A stretch of 64,000 bases of DNA, from assembly GCA_004214185.1 (NCBI GenBank), contig SGZG01000001.1:48769-112768 (forward strand). Direction: 5' to 3'. The translations under genes and the position numbers were made by a program. This document shows positions 37,235 through 46,695 of the stretch, one piece after another. Each line of letters opens with the position of its first letter. Position 1 is the stretch's first letter. The DNA comes from Flavobacteriales bacterium (GTDB lineage Bacteria > Bacteroidota > Bacteroidia > Flavobacteriales > Flavobacteriaceae). The notes beneath the pieces are model-generated. The model was not told the DNA's origin. It did not search any database and worked only from the letters and a program-made list of their open reading frames with translations.

Positions 37235-37848
37235 AAATAATAAGAAAATCCAACCAGATACATCTTACCTTTAGTAGAAATAAACTGATTATTTAACTCA
37301 GCATCATTTTTCATAAAATTGATTTCATTTTTATTAAAACCTCTTTCAACTCTCAAATCAAGCTCAATTTTACCTAGTTTAAAACCTAATCCGTAATGTA
37401 AACCGGTTTTGAATTTATCCTCTAAATCATCAATATTTAAATCATTGAAATTAACTTTACCTATGTATTCAAATCTAGGACCAGCAAATAAATTAATCAT
37501 ATTAAAAAATTTATAACCAATTAATACTGGAAAATCAATTTTACTTTGTTTAAAGTCACTAATAATATTTTCCTGTTGTGAAAGAGTTATTGGTAGATCA
37601 TATGAGTTATTGATTTTTGAGTATGTAAACTCAGGTCTAATGTAAATTTTTCCAATATTTAATTTTAAAAACCCTCCTACATGAAAACCATTTCTGGATT
37701 CGAAGATATTGACAACCTCATCGAGTGATTCAATATTAGCCTTAATATTTAGGTTATTATTAAAATTTAAACCAGCTTTTATTCCATATTCAAATTGGCT
37801 AAATATATTTGTTTGAACTAATAATAAGATTAAGAATATTTTCTTCAA
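37231..37848 (-). CDS. outer-membrane beta-barrel (PorT-like) protein
   Basis: Signal peptide; EYGIKAGLNFNNN; alternating beta pattern ending VGFSYYF. Confidence 0.8.
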   Translation of the reverse strand: MKKIFLILLLVQTNIFSQFEYGIKAGLNFNNNLNIKANIESLDEVVNIFESRNGFHVGGFLKLNIGKIYIRPEFTYSKINNSYDLPITLSQQENIISDFKQSKIDFPVLIGYKFFNMINLFAGPRFEYIGKVNFNDLNIDDLEDKFKTGLHYGLGFKLGKIELDLRVERGFNKNEINFMKNDAELNNQFISTKGKMYLVGFSYYF

Positions 37849-38804
37849 TTTTTCTTCCTATTTATAACCTTCAAACATGATTTGACTATAGCCTTGGAAT
37901 CAATTCCATATTTTTCCATCAATTGGCTAGGTGTTCCAGATTCACCAAAGGTATCATTTGTAGCAACAAATTCTTGGGGAACAGGGTTGTTTTCTACTAA
38001 AACTCTAGAAATACTTTCGCCTAATCCACCTAAAAAATTATGTTCCTCAGCTGAAACAATGCACCCCGTTTTGTTTATGGATTTTAGAATTGAATCTTTA
38101 TCAAGAGGTTTGATTGTATGTATGTTTATAACCTCTGCTGAAATACCTTTCTCATTTAAAACTTTTGATGCTTCTAGAGCCTCCCAAACTAGGTGACCAG
38201 TAGCAACAATTGTTACATCATTTCCATCGACTAAATTTATTGCTTTTCCAATTTCAAAAATTTGATTTTCATCAGTGAAAACTGGAACAGAAGGTCTTCC
38301 AAACCTCAAATAAACTGGTCCATAGTAATCGGCAATAGCAATTGTTGCAGCTTTTGTTTGATTATAATCACATGGATTAATTACTACCATTCCAGGAAGC
38401 ATTTTCATTAGTCCAATATCCTCTAATATTTGATGTGTTGCTCCATCTTCTCCTAATGTTAAACCAGCATGAGAAGCACAAATTTTTACATTTTTACCTG
38501 AATATACAATTGACTGACGAATTTGATCGTAAACTCTTCCAGTGGAAAAATTTGCAAAAGTTCCCGTAAATGGTATTTTACCACCAATGGTTAATCCAGC
38601 AGCAATTCCCATCATGTTGGCTTCAGCAATTCCTACTTGAAAAAATCGATCAGGATTTTCATCTATAAATGTATTCATCTTAAGAGATCCAATAAGATCT
38701 GCGCAAAGAGCAACAACATTTGGGTTAGTTCGTCCAAGTTCTGCTAATCCTGCACCAAAACCACTTCTTGTATCTTTTTTTTCTGTATATGTATATTTTT
38801 TCAT
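37845..38804 (-). CDS. transketolase, C-terminal half
   Basis: RSGFGAGLAELGRTNPNVVALCADL; FQVGIAEANMMGIAAGL; SHAGLTLGEDGATHQ. Confidence 0.93.
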   Translation of the reverse strand: MKKYTYTEKKDTRSGFGAGLAELGRTNPNVVALCADLIGSLKMNTFIDENPDRFFQVGIAEANMMGIAAGLTIGGKIPFTGTFANFSTGRVYDQIRQSIVYSGKNVKICASHAGLTLGEDGATHQILEDIGLMKMLPGMVVINPCDYNQTKAATIAIADYYGPVYLRFGRPSVPVFTDENQIFEIGKAINLVDGNDVTIVATGHLVWEALEASKVLNEKGISAEVINIHTIKPLDKDSILKSINKTGCIVSAEEHNFLGGLGESISRVLVENNPVPQEFVATNDTFGESGTPSQLMEKYGIDSKAIVKSCLKVINRKKN

Positions 38805-38813
38805 TTTAGTGAT

Positions 38814-39653
38814 TTAGTAGTCTCCAATTGTTTCTTTATTTTGAGATAGAGCAGAAGCTAATTGTTCATCATTGGGTGCTTTTCCATGCCAAGCGTGAGT
38901 ATGCATCATAAAGTCAACTCCATTACCCATCATAGTTTTGAGTAAAACACAAACAGGTTTGCCTTTGCCAGACAGTTTTTTAGCTTTTTCCATTCCGGTA
39001 ATTATTTCATCAATATCGTTTCCATTATCGATTTCAACAACTAGCCAATCAAATGCCTCAAACTTACTTTTTAAACTACCCATTGCTAGAACATCATCTG
39101 TTGAACCATCAATTTGTTTCCCATTCAAATCTACAGTTGCAATTAGATTGTCAATTTTTCTTGCAGATGCATACATAATTGCCTCCCAATTTTGACCCTC
39201 TTGAAGTTCACCATCACCAAGTAAAGAAAAAACAAGATTCTGATCTTTATTAATTTTCTTAGCTTCTGCAGCTCCAATTGCAACAGAAAGACCTTGGCCT
39301 AATGAACCTGATGCAATTCTAACACCTGGCAAACCTTCATGGGTAGTTGGATGGCCTTGTAATCTTGAATTTAATAATCTAAAGGTACTTAGTTCTTCAA
39401 CTGGAAAGTATCCAGTTCTGGAAAGAACACTGTAGAATACTGGCGAAATATGGCCATTTGATAGAAAGAAAAGGTCTTCATCAATTCCATTCATATCAAA
39501 TCCAGGCTTTCTTTTCATGATTTTAGTGTAAAGAGCAACAAAGAACTCTGTACAACCTAAGGAACCTCCTGGATGTCCAGAATTGACCTTGTGAACCATT
39601 CTTAAAATGTCTCTTCTAACTTGAATTGTCAGTTCATTTAGCGTGTAATTCAT
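38814..39653 (-). CDS. transketolase, N-terminal (ThDP-binding) half
   Basis: VNSGHPGGSLGCTEFFVALY; ASGSLGQGLSVAIGAAEA; LLGDGELQEGQNWEA. Confidence 0.93.
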   Translation of the reverse strand: MNYTLNELTIQVRRDILRMVHKVNSGHPGGSLGCTEFFVALYTKIMKRKPGFDMNGIDEDLFFLSNGHISPVFYSVLSRTGYFPVEELSTFRLLNSRLQGHPTTHEGLPGVRIASGSLGQGLSVAIGAAEAKKINKDQNLVFSLLGDGELQEGQNWEAIMYASARKIDNLIATVDLNGKQIDGSTDDVLAMGSLKSKFEAFDWLVVEIDNGNDIDEIITGMEKAKKLSGKGKPVCVLLKTMMGNGVDFMMHTHAWHGKAPNDEQLASALSQNKETIGDY

Positions 39654-39791
39654 GGTTAATTTTTATAAAATAAATTTAAATATATACACAACTAATACAA
39701 ACAAAATAAAATATTTAAATACATTTTTAATTAACAATTTTTAATAAATAATTTTAATAACTCGATATGACTATCTTTGAATAATTTTTTT

Positions 39792-40922
39792 ATGAAATTC
39801 ACTCTTGAACATAAGGACCCGGAAACTAAAGCAAGAGCTTGTTCAATTCAAACTGATCATGGAATTATACAAACACCAATTTTTATGCCTGTTGGAACTG
39901 CAGCCTCTGTAAAAGGTGTTGATCAAAGGACTCTAAAAAATGAAATAAATCCTGATGTAATTTTAGCTAACAATTATCATTTGTATTTAAGACCAGGTCC
40001 TGAAATTATTCTAAATGCAGGTGGAATTCATAAGTTTATGAACTGGAATGCTCCGATATTAACTGATAGTGGTGGATATCAAGTTTATTCTTTGTCAGCA
40101 AACAGAAAAATTAAAGAAGAAGGAGTTAAATTTAAATCTCATATAGATGGTTCATATCATTTTTTCAGTCCTGAAAAGGCTATTGAAATTCAACAATCAA
40201 TTGGTGCTGATATAATAATGGCTTTCGATGAGTGTACTCCATATCCATGTGACTATAATTATGCAAAAAAATCTATGCACATGACTCACAGATGGCTCAA
40301 AAGATGTTTTAAACAGTTCAACAACACAAAACCATTATACAATTATTCTCAGACTCTTTTTCCAATTGTTCAGGGAAGTGTTTATAAGGATTTGAGATTA
40401 CAATCAGCCGAATTTATATCAGAATCTAATGCTTTTGGTAATGCAATTGGAGGTTTATCAGTTGGTGAGCCGGCAGAAGAAATGTATGCAATGACTGAAG
40501 TTGTTTGCAATGTATTACCATCCGAAAAACCAAGATATTTGATGGGTGTAGGTACTCCAATTAACCTGTTAGAAAATATTTCTTTAGGTGTAGATATGTT
40601 TGATTGTGTAATGCCAACAAGAAATGCTAGAAATGGAATGCTATTTACTTCCAAAGGTAAAATGAATATTAAAAACGAAAAGTGGAAAAGAGATTTTAGT
40701 GCTATTGATAGTGATAACCATTCCTATGTTGATACATATTACTCTAAAGCTTATTTAAGACATCTATTTACAGTAAAAGAATCTGTTGGAAGACAAATTG
40801 CAACTATTCATAACTTAGCATTTTATATGTGGCTAGTGAGAGAAGCAAGAAAACATATAATTTCTGGAGATTTTTTGAGTTGGAAGAATAAAATGGTTAA
40901 ACAAATGAATAATAAATTATAA
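39792..40922 (+). CDS. tgt: queuine tRNA-ribosyltransferase
   Basis: TPIFMPVGTAASVKGV; ILTDSGGYQVYSL; MGVGTPINLLENISLGVDMFDCVMPTRNARNG; start moved to ATG 39792. Confidence 0.96.
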   Translation: MKFTLEHKDPETKARACSIQTDHGIIQTPIFMPVGTAASVKGVDQRTLKNEINPDVILANNYHLYLRPGPEIILNAGGIHKFMNWNAPILTDSGGYQVYSLSANRKIKEEGVKFKSHIDGSYHFFSPEKAIEIQQSIGADIIMAFDECTPYPCDYNYAKKSMHMTHRWLKRCFKQFNNTKPLYNYSQTLFPIVQGSVYKDLRLQSAEFISESNAFGNAIGGLSVGEPAEEMYAMTEVVCNVLPSEKPRYLMGVGTPINLLENISLGVDMFDCVMPTRNARNGMLFTSKGKMNIKNEKWKRDFSAIDSDNHSYVDTYYSKAYLRHLFTVKESVGRQIATIHNLAFYMWLVREARKHIISGDFLSWKNKMVKQMNNKL

Positions 40923-40924
40923 AG

Positions 40925-42001
40925 TTGAAAATTCTTGATAAATATATAATTAGCAAATATTTAGTCACTTTTTTTGTGATGCTATTGTTGTTTATTCCAA
41001 TAGGTATTTTAGTAGATCTTTCAGAAAAAATTGATAAATTAAAAGAATATGATGTTCCTTTCAATGAAATTTTTGATTACTACACAAGCTTTGTGTGGTA
41101 TTTTGGAAATACTTTATATCCAATTTTTGTTTTTTTAGCTGTAATATGGTTTACATCAAAAATTGCTAATAACACAGAAATTGTTGCAATATTAAGCTCT
41201 GGAATTTCTTTTAACCGATTTTTGAAACCTTATATAGTTGCAGCATCAATTATTTGTTCATTTGCTCTATTTTCTGGAATGTTTGTTGTTCCTGAAAAAA
41301 ATAAAAAATACAATGAGTTTCAATATAAATATTTAAAGAAGAATAAGAAATCTAGAGAAACTTCAAAAGTATATAAACAAGTTAATGAAAGTGATTTTGT
41401 TTACGTAAGTAGCTACAATCCTACAAGACAAATGGCATATGATTTTTCTTATGAACATTTTTTTGAGGGCTCCTTAAATTATAAAATAACTGCAAGGAAT
41501 ATAAGATGGATAGAGGAGGAAAACACATATAGATTAACTGACTATTTTAAAAGAAGTTTTATAGATAGTATGCAAGTAATTGAATCCAAAAGAATTAAAG
41601 ACACAATTTTTTCTTTTAAAATCAATGAACTTACTAGTTTAAATTATATGGCTGAAACTCAAAATTATTTTGAACTCAATGATTTTATTAAAAAAGAAAC
41701 AGAAAGTGGATCTCCTCTACTGAGTGACCACTTGTTAGTCAGACATAAAAGATGGAGTGTTCCATTTTCAACATTAATTTTAACTCTTTTAGCTGTATCT
41801 GTTTCATCATTCAAAAGAAGAGAGGGTATGGGTATTAATTTGGCTTTTGGAATAATAACAGCATTTACTTTTGTTTTTTTTGATAAATTTTTTGCTGTCA
41901 TGGTGAGTAAATCAAATTTATCTCCAATGTTGGGTGCATGGATTCCAAATTTTATTTTTCTTTTGTTGGCAATATACTTTTTAAATAATGCAAAAAAATA
42001 A
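40925..42001 (+). CDS. LptF/LptG-family permease (YjgP/YjgQ)
   Basis: MKILDKYIISKYLVTFFVMLLLFIPIGILVDLSEKID, TTG start; C-terminal TM bundle. Confidence 0.9.
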   Translation: MKILDKYIISKYLVTFFVMLLLFIPIGILVDLSEKIDKLKEYDVPFNEIFDYYTSFVWYFGNTLYPIFVFLAVIWFTSKIANNTEIVAILSSGISFNRFLKPYIVAASIICSFALFSGMFVVPEKNKKYNEFQYKYLKKNKKSRETSKVYKQVNESDFVYVSSYNPTRQMAYDFSYEHFFEGSLNYKITARNIRWIEEENTYRLTDYFKRSFIDSMQVIESKRIKDTIFSFKINELTSLNYMAETQNYFELNDFIKKETESGSPLLSDHLLVRHKRWSVPFSTLILTLLAVSVSSFKRREGMGINLAFGIITAFTFVFFDKFFAVMVSKSNLSPMLGAWIPNFIFLLLAIYFLNNAKK

Positions 42002-42863
42002 ATTAAAAAGTCTTCTACATTTTCATCTCATAGTATTTATTTTTGGATTTACGGCGATCTTAGGCTCTCTAATTTCAATTGATTCTATATCTCTTGTCTG
42101 GTATAGAATGGTAATTGCATTTTTAATCTTACTTTTTCTTTCAATCCTTTTAAAAAAGAATATTATTCTCAATAGATTTCTGATATTAAAAATGATTTTC
42201 GCAGGCGTTTTAATAGCCTTGCACTGGATAACATTTTTTAAAGCAATTAAGCTGTCTAATGTTTCTGTAACACTTTCAGTGCTTTCTTTGGGAGCTTTTT
42301 TAACATCTTTTTTAGAACCATTATTTTATAAAAGAAAAATAATTAAATATGAAGTGATCTTAGGTATTTTGGTAGTGATTGGAATGAGTTTAATTTTCAA
42401 ATCTCAATATCATTTTTTTGAAGGAATTATATATGCTTTTATATCAGTAGTATTAAGCGTTGTTTTTGCTTTATTAAACGGTAAATTAATCTCAAAATCA
42501 TCAGCTTTGGTTATTTCTATATATGAACTATTTGGCGGTGTTATTTTAATTTCACTAATTCTTTTATTTCAAGGTAAATTTCAATTAAACTTTTTTGAAA
42601 TCTCAACTTCAGATGCATTATGGCTAATTATCTTAGGTACTATTTGTACAGCTTATGCTTACGTTGTCTCAGTTGATGTTTTAAAACATTTGACTCCTTA
42701 TTCTACGATGATTTCAATAAACATGGAACCCATATATGGAATAATTTTAGCGATCATTATTTTAAATGAAAATAAATATTTGTCAATTGATTTTTACATT
42801 GGTTTTGCCTTTATTTTTATCTCTGTTATTTTAAATGGATATTATAAGCTTAATAATAAATAA
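41988..42863 (+). CDS. EamA/DMT-family transporter
   Basis: About ten hydrophobic segments; NMEPIYGIILAIIILNE. Confidence 0.88.
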   Translation: MQKNKLKSLLHFHLIVFIFGFTAILGSLISIDSISLVWYRMVIAFLILLFLSILLKKNIILNRFLILKMIFAGVLIALHWITFFKAIKLSNVSVTLSVLSLGAFLTSFLEPLFYKRKIIKYEVILGILVVIGMSLIFKSQYHFFEGIIYAFISVVLSVVFALLNGKLISKSSALVISIYELFGGVILISLILLFQGKFQLNFFEISTSDALWLIILGTICTAYAYVVSVDVLKHLTPYSTMISINMEPIYGIILAIIILNENKYLSIDFYIGFAFIFISVILNGYYKLNNK

Positions 42864-42912
42864 TTAAATATTTTTCTACTAATTATTTATATATTTGACT
42901 ACATTTTTTTCT

Positions 42913-43866
42913 ATGGAATATTTAGATTTTGAAATTCCTTTAAAGGAACTACAAGAACAACTTAACGAATGTAGATTAATAGGAGATAAAAGCGAAGTTG
43001 ATGTTTCAGAAACATGTGAAAAACTATTAAAAAAAATAGAATCTACAAAAAAAGAAATTTATAAAAATATTACTCCATGGCAAAGAGTTCAGCTTTCTAG
43101 GCATCCGTCAAGACCCTACACTTTAGATTATATAAATGCTTTAACAAACGGCTCTTTTTTAGAATTACATGGTGATAGAAACATTAGTGATGACAAGGCA
43201 ATGATTGGAGGCTTTGGTAAAATAGATGATCAATCTTTTTTATTTATTGGACAACAAAAGGGTTTTAATACCAAAACAAGACAGTATAGAAATTTTGGAA
43301 TGGCTAACCCAGAGGGATACAGAAAAGCTTTGAGATTAATGAAATCTGCTGAAAAATTTAATATTCCTATTGTTACTTTAATTGATACACCAGGTGCTTT
43401 TCCGGGATTAGAGGCTGAGGAAAGGGGACAAGGAGAAGCTATTGCAAGAAATATTTTTGAAATGTTTAATCTAAAAACCCAGATAATTTCAATTGTAATT
43501 GGAGAGGGTGCTTCGGGTGGTGCACTAGGAATTGCTATTGGTGACCATGTTATGATGCTTGAAAACACATGGTATTCAGTTATTTCACCTGAATCATGTT
43601 CCTCAATTTTATGGAGAAGTTGGGATTATAAAGAGCAAGCTGCTGAATCTTTAAAACTGACCCCAACCGACATGAAAAAAAATCGTTTAATTGATAAAAT
43701 TATAAACGAACCTTTGGGAGGAGCACATAGCGATAGAGATAAAACTTTTAAATCAGTTAAAAAGGCAATACTTAATTCATATTTTTTACTATCTCAAAAA
43801 AGTATTGAGGAATTACTTAATGAAAGGATGAATAAGTTTACTTCAATGGGTGTTTTTGATGATTGA
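42913..43866 (+). CDS. accA: acetyl-CoA carboxylase carboxyltransferase alpha subunit
   Basis: [57 protein letters not shown]; track start 42895 overlaps a TATATTTG element. Confidence 0.96.
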   Translation: MEYLDFEIPLKELQEQLNECRLIGDKSEVDVSETCEKLLKKIESTKKEIYKNITPWQRVQLSRHPSRPYTLDYINALTNGSFLELHGDRNISDDKAMIGGFGKIDDQSFLFIGQQKGFNTKTRQYRNFGMANPEGYRKALRLMKSAEKFNIPIVTLIDTPGAFPGLEAEERGQGEAIARNIFEMFNLKTQIISIVIGEGASGGALGIAIGDHVMMLENTWYSVISPESCSSILWRSWDYKEQAAESLKLTPTDMKKNRLIDKIINEPLGGAHSDRDKTFKSVKKAILNSYFLLSQKSIEELLNERMNKFTSMGVFDD

Positions 43867-43916
43867 TTTTTAGATATTAACATTTTAATATCACTTATTA
43901 ACAAATATATGTTCGC

Positions 43917-43933
43917 TTTAAAGTTACTTTAAA
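43917..43933. repeat. perfect 8+1+8 dyad upstream of dnaB
   Basis: TTTAAAGT-T-ACTTTAAA. Confidence 0.7.
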
Positions 43934-43970
43934 TAGTAATTTAATTTCAAGTTTTATTTAGATTAGTTGT

Positions 43971-45488
43971 ATGGAAAAAATCAAACCTTCATTTGAAAGA
44001 TCATTAAATTCTCCCTTGGTAGTTCCAATTGAAAAAGGAAAGCTACCTCCTCAAGCTATTGATCTTGAAGAAGTTGTTTTGGGCGCAATGATGATTGATA
44101 AAAAAGGTGTAGATGCTGTAATCGATATATTACATCATGAAGCTTTTTATAAAGAGTCTCATCAATACATTTTTCAAAGTATAGTTAAGTTATTTGAAAA
44201 TACCGAGCCAATTGATTTACTAACAGTATCTGCTAAATTGAAATCTGATGCTAAACTTGAAAAGGCTGGAGGTGAGTATTATTTGGTTCAACTCACTCAA
44301 AAAGTCTCTTCTTCAGCGCATATTGAATATCATGCAAGAATTATTCTGCAAAAGTATATTCAAAGAAGTTTGATTAGAATTTCAACTGAAATTATTGAGG
44401 ATTCTTACGACGAAACAAAAGATGTTTTTAATTTATTAGATAAAGCTGAATCAAAGCTATACGATGTTACTCAGGGAAACATTAAAAAATCAACTGAAAC
44501 TGCACAAAGTTTAGTGATTCAAGCTAAGAAAAAAATAGAAGAAATTTCGAATAAAGATGGCTTAAGTGGTATACCCTCGGGATTTACAGATTTAGATAAA
44601 TTAACCTCTGGATGGCAACCCAGTGATTTGATTATAATTGCTGCAAGACCTGGTATGGGTAAAACTGCTTTAACATTGTCTATGGCAAGAAATATAGCAG
44701 TTGCTCAAAATATTCCTATTGCATTTTTTTCTCTAGAAATGTCATCTATTCAGTTGATTACAAGACTAATTTCATCAGAAACTGGATTATCTTCGGAAAA
44801 ACTTAGAACAGGAAATCTAGAAAAATTTGAGTGGGAACAACTGAATGTAAAAGTTTCTGCCTTAGAAAATGCACCTCTTTACATTGATGATACTCCATCT
44901 TTATCAATATTTGATTTAAGAGCAAAAGCAAGAAGGTTATCATCTCAGCATGACATTAAGTTAATTGTAATTGATTATTTACAATTAATGACCGCAGGTG
45001 GATCAAATAAAAATGGGAATAGAGAACAAGAAATTTCAACTATTTCAAGAAACTTAAAGGCTTTAGCAAAAGAATTGGATGTACCAGTTATAGCATTATC
45101 ACAATTGTCCAGGGCTGTTGAAACAAGAGGTGGTAGTAAAAGACCAATTCTTTCTGACTTAAGAGAATCTGGTGCCATTGAGCAAGATGCTGATATTGTA
45201 TCATTTATTTATAGACCTGAATATTATAAGATCGATGAGTGGGATGATGAGGAGAGAACTCCCTCAGCAGGTCAAGCAGAGTTCATTGTAGCAAAACATA
45301 GAAATGGTGGTTTAAATAATATTAAACTTAAATTCATATCTAATCTTGGTAAATTCGATAATCTTGAAAATTTTGAGACTCCTTTCGAGTATCAATCAAA
45401 AATAAATAAGGATAATTTGAGAGTTAATCCTGATCAAGCTTTTGAAAGTGGAGGCTATAGAGAAGACAATGAGGATATGCCGTTTTAG
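43971..45488 (+). CDS. dnaB: replicative DNA helicase
   Basis: GKLPPQAIDLEEVVLGAMMID; IIAARPGMGKTALTLSMARN; VIDYLQLM; no intein seen. Confidence 0.97.
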   Translation: MEKIKPSFERSLNSPLVVPIEKGKLPPQAIDLEEVVLGAMMIDKKGVDAVIDILHHEAFYKESHQYIFQSIVKLFENTEPIDLLTVSAKLKSDAKLEKAGGEYYLVQLTQKVSSSAHIEYHARIILQKYIQRSLIRISTEIIEDSYDETKDVFNLLDKAESKLYDVTQGNIKKSTETAQSLVIQAKKKIEEISNKDGLSGIPSGFTDLDKLTSGWQPSDLIIIAARPGMGKTALTLSMARNIAVAQNIPIAFFSLEMSSIQLITRLISSETGLSSEKLRTGNLEKFEWEQLNVKVSALENAPLYIDDTPSLSIFDLRAKARRLSSQHDIKLIVIDYLQLMTAGGSNKNGNREQEISTISRNLKALAKELDVPVIALSQLSRAVETRGGSKRPILSDLRESGAIEQDADIVSFIYRPEYYKIDEWDDEERTPSAGQAEFIVAKHRNGGLNNIKLKFISNLGKFDNLENFETPFEYQSKINKDNLRVNPDQAFESGGYREDNEDMPF

Positions 45489-45490
45489 TA

Positions 45491-45835
45491 CTATTTTACT
45501 TTCTTTACTATATCCGCAAATGCTTCCGCATTGTTCATTGCCAAATCAGCCAAAACTTTTCTGTTGATATCTATATTGTTTGCTTTTAATTTACCCATTA
45601 ATTCTGAGTAAGTGAGTCCGTGTAATCTTGCACCTGCATTTATTCGTGTTATCCATAGTGCACGAAAAGTTCTTTTTTTGTTTTTTCTATCTCTGTAAGC
45701 GTATGTAAGACCTTTTTCTACTGCATTTTTTGCTACTGTCCATACATTTTTTCTTCTACCAAAATATCCTTTGGCTTGTTTTAAAATCTTTTTTCTTCTT
45801 TGTCTTGAAGCTACTGAATTTACTGATCTAGGCAT
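45491..45835 (-). CDS. rplT: 50S ribosomal protein L20
   Basis: [51 protein letters not shown]. Confidence 0.98.
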   Translation of the reverse strand: MPRSVNSVASRQRRKKILKQAKGYFGRRKNVWTVAKNAVEKGLTYAYRDRKNKKRTFRALWITRINAGARLHGLTYSELMGKLKANNIDINRKVLADLAMNNAEAFADIVKKVK

Positions 45836-45909
45836 TATATTTAATTTTTTGGATTAGGTGTCATAAATGAACTTTAAACCTTTTTCCTGGTTAAACGTAT
45901 TTTAAACCG

Positions 45910-46107
45910 TTATTTCAAACGTAATTGTCTTTTTATGTTATCACTATCACTGTCATCAACTAGTGTAGAGTGAGTTAATTTAAGCTTTCTTTTTTTAGAT
46001 TTCTTAGTCAAAATATGACTTTTGAAAGCATGTTTTCTTTTAATTTTACCTGTTCCAGTAACTTTAAATCTTTTTTTAGCACTGGATTTAGTTTTCATTT
46101 TAGGCAT
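45910..46107 (-). CDS. rpmI: 50S ribosomal protein L35
   Basis: [37 protein letters not shown]. Confidence 0.98.
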   Translation of the reverse strand: MPKMKTKSSAKKRFKVTGTGKIKRKHAFKSHILTKKSKKRKLKLTHSTLVDDSDSDNIKRQLRLK

Positions 46108-46128
46108 AACTTATCAATTCTAATATTT

Positions 46129-46680
46129 TTATTTCTTTGGGGCCACAAACATAATCATTTTTTTTCCTTCCATAGTAGGTAATGACTCAACTTTTCCATA
46201 TTCTTCTAATTCTTGAGCTAATTTTAACAATAAAATTTGGCCTTTATCTTTAAAAATTATTGATCTTCCCTTAAAAAAGACATATGCTTTTAATTTTGCT
46301 CCCTCCTTTAAAAATTTAATACCGTGTTTCTTTTTAAACTCATAATCATGCTCATCAGTATTGGGTCCAAATCTTATTTCTTTTACTACAACTTTGGTGG
46401 ATTTTGCTTTTAAAACCTTTTCTCTTTTTTTCTGCTCGTATAAGAATTTTTTATAATCTATAATTTTACATACAGGTGGAACTGCTTTTGGTGATATTTC
46501 AACCAAGTCTAGCTCTAATTCCTTTGCTTTATTTAAACCAATTTGTAAAGGATAAACACCTACATCAACGTTATCACCAACTAATCTAATTTCATTAGCT
46601 CTGATATCCTCATTTATTTTATGAGGATTTTCTTTAATTACGCGAGCAGGTCTTCTGCTTCTTTTTCTTCTAATTGCTAT
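46129..46680 (-). CDS. infC: translation initiation factor IF-3, non-canonical start (AUA 46680 proposed; AUU 46674 alternative)
   Basis: Hand-extended upstream of the track ORF: (I)[87 protein letters not shown]; no in-frame ATG/GTG/TTG covers the N-domain. Confidence 0.92.
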   Translation of the reverse strand: MAIRRKRSRRPARVIKENPHKINEDIRANEIRLVGDNVDVGVYPLQIGLNKAKELELDLVEISPKAVPPVCKIIDYKKFLYEQKKREKVLKAKSTKVVVKEIRFGPNTDEHDYEFKKKHGIKFLKEGAKLKAYVFFKGRSIIFKDKGQILLLKLAQELEEYGKVESLPTMEGKKMIMFVAPKK

Positions 46681-46695
46681 AGCTTTATTTTTAAA

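Noticed and set aside
37882-39195. Plus-strand ORFs 37882..38196 and 38938..39195
   Set aside because: Antisense to both transketolase halves
37845-39653. Transketolase split read as a frameshifted pseudogene
   Set aside because: The two ORFs have proper starts and a 9-nt gap, matching the known two-subunit transketolase arrangement
39654-39791. ncRNA in the tktN-tgt gap
   Set aside because: Nearly pure A/T with no stable hairpin or recognisable RNA motif
43230-43568. 112-aa minus-strand ORF
   Set aside because: Antisense within accA
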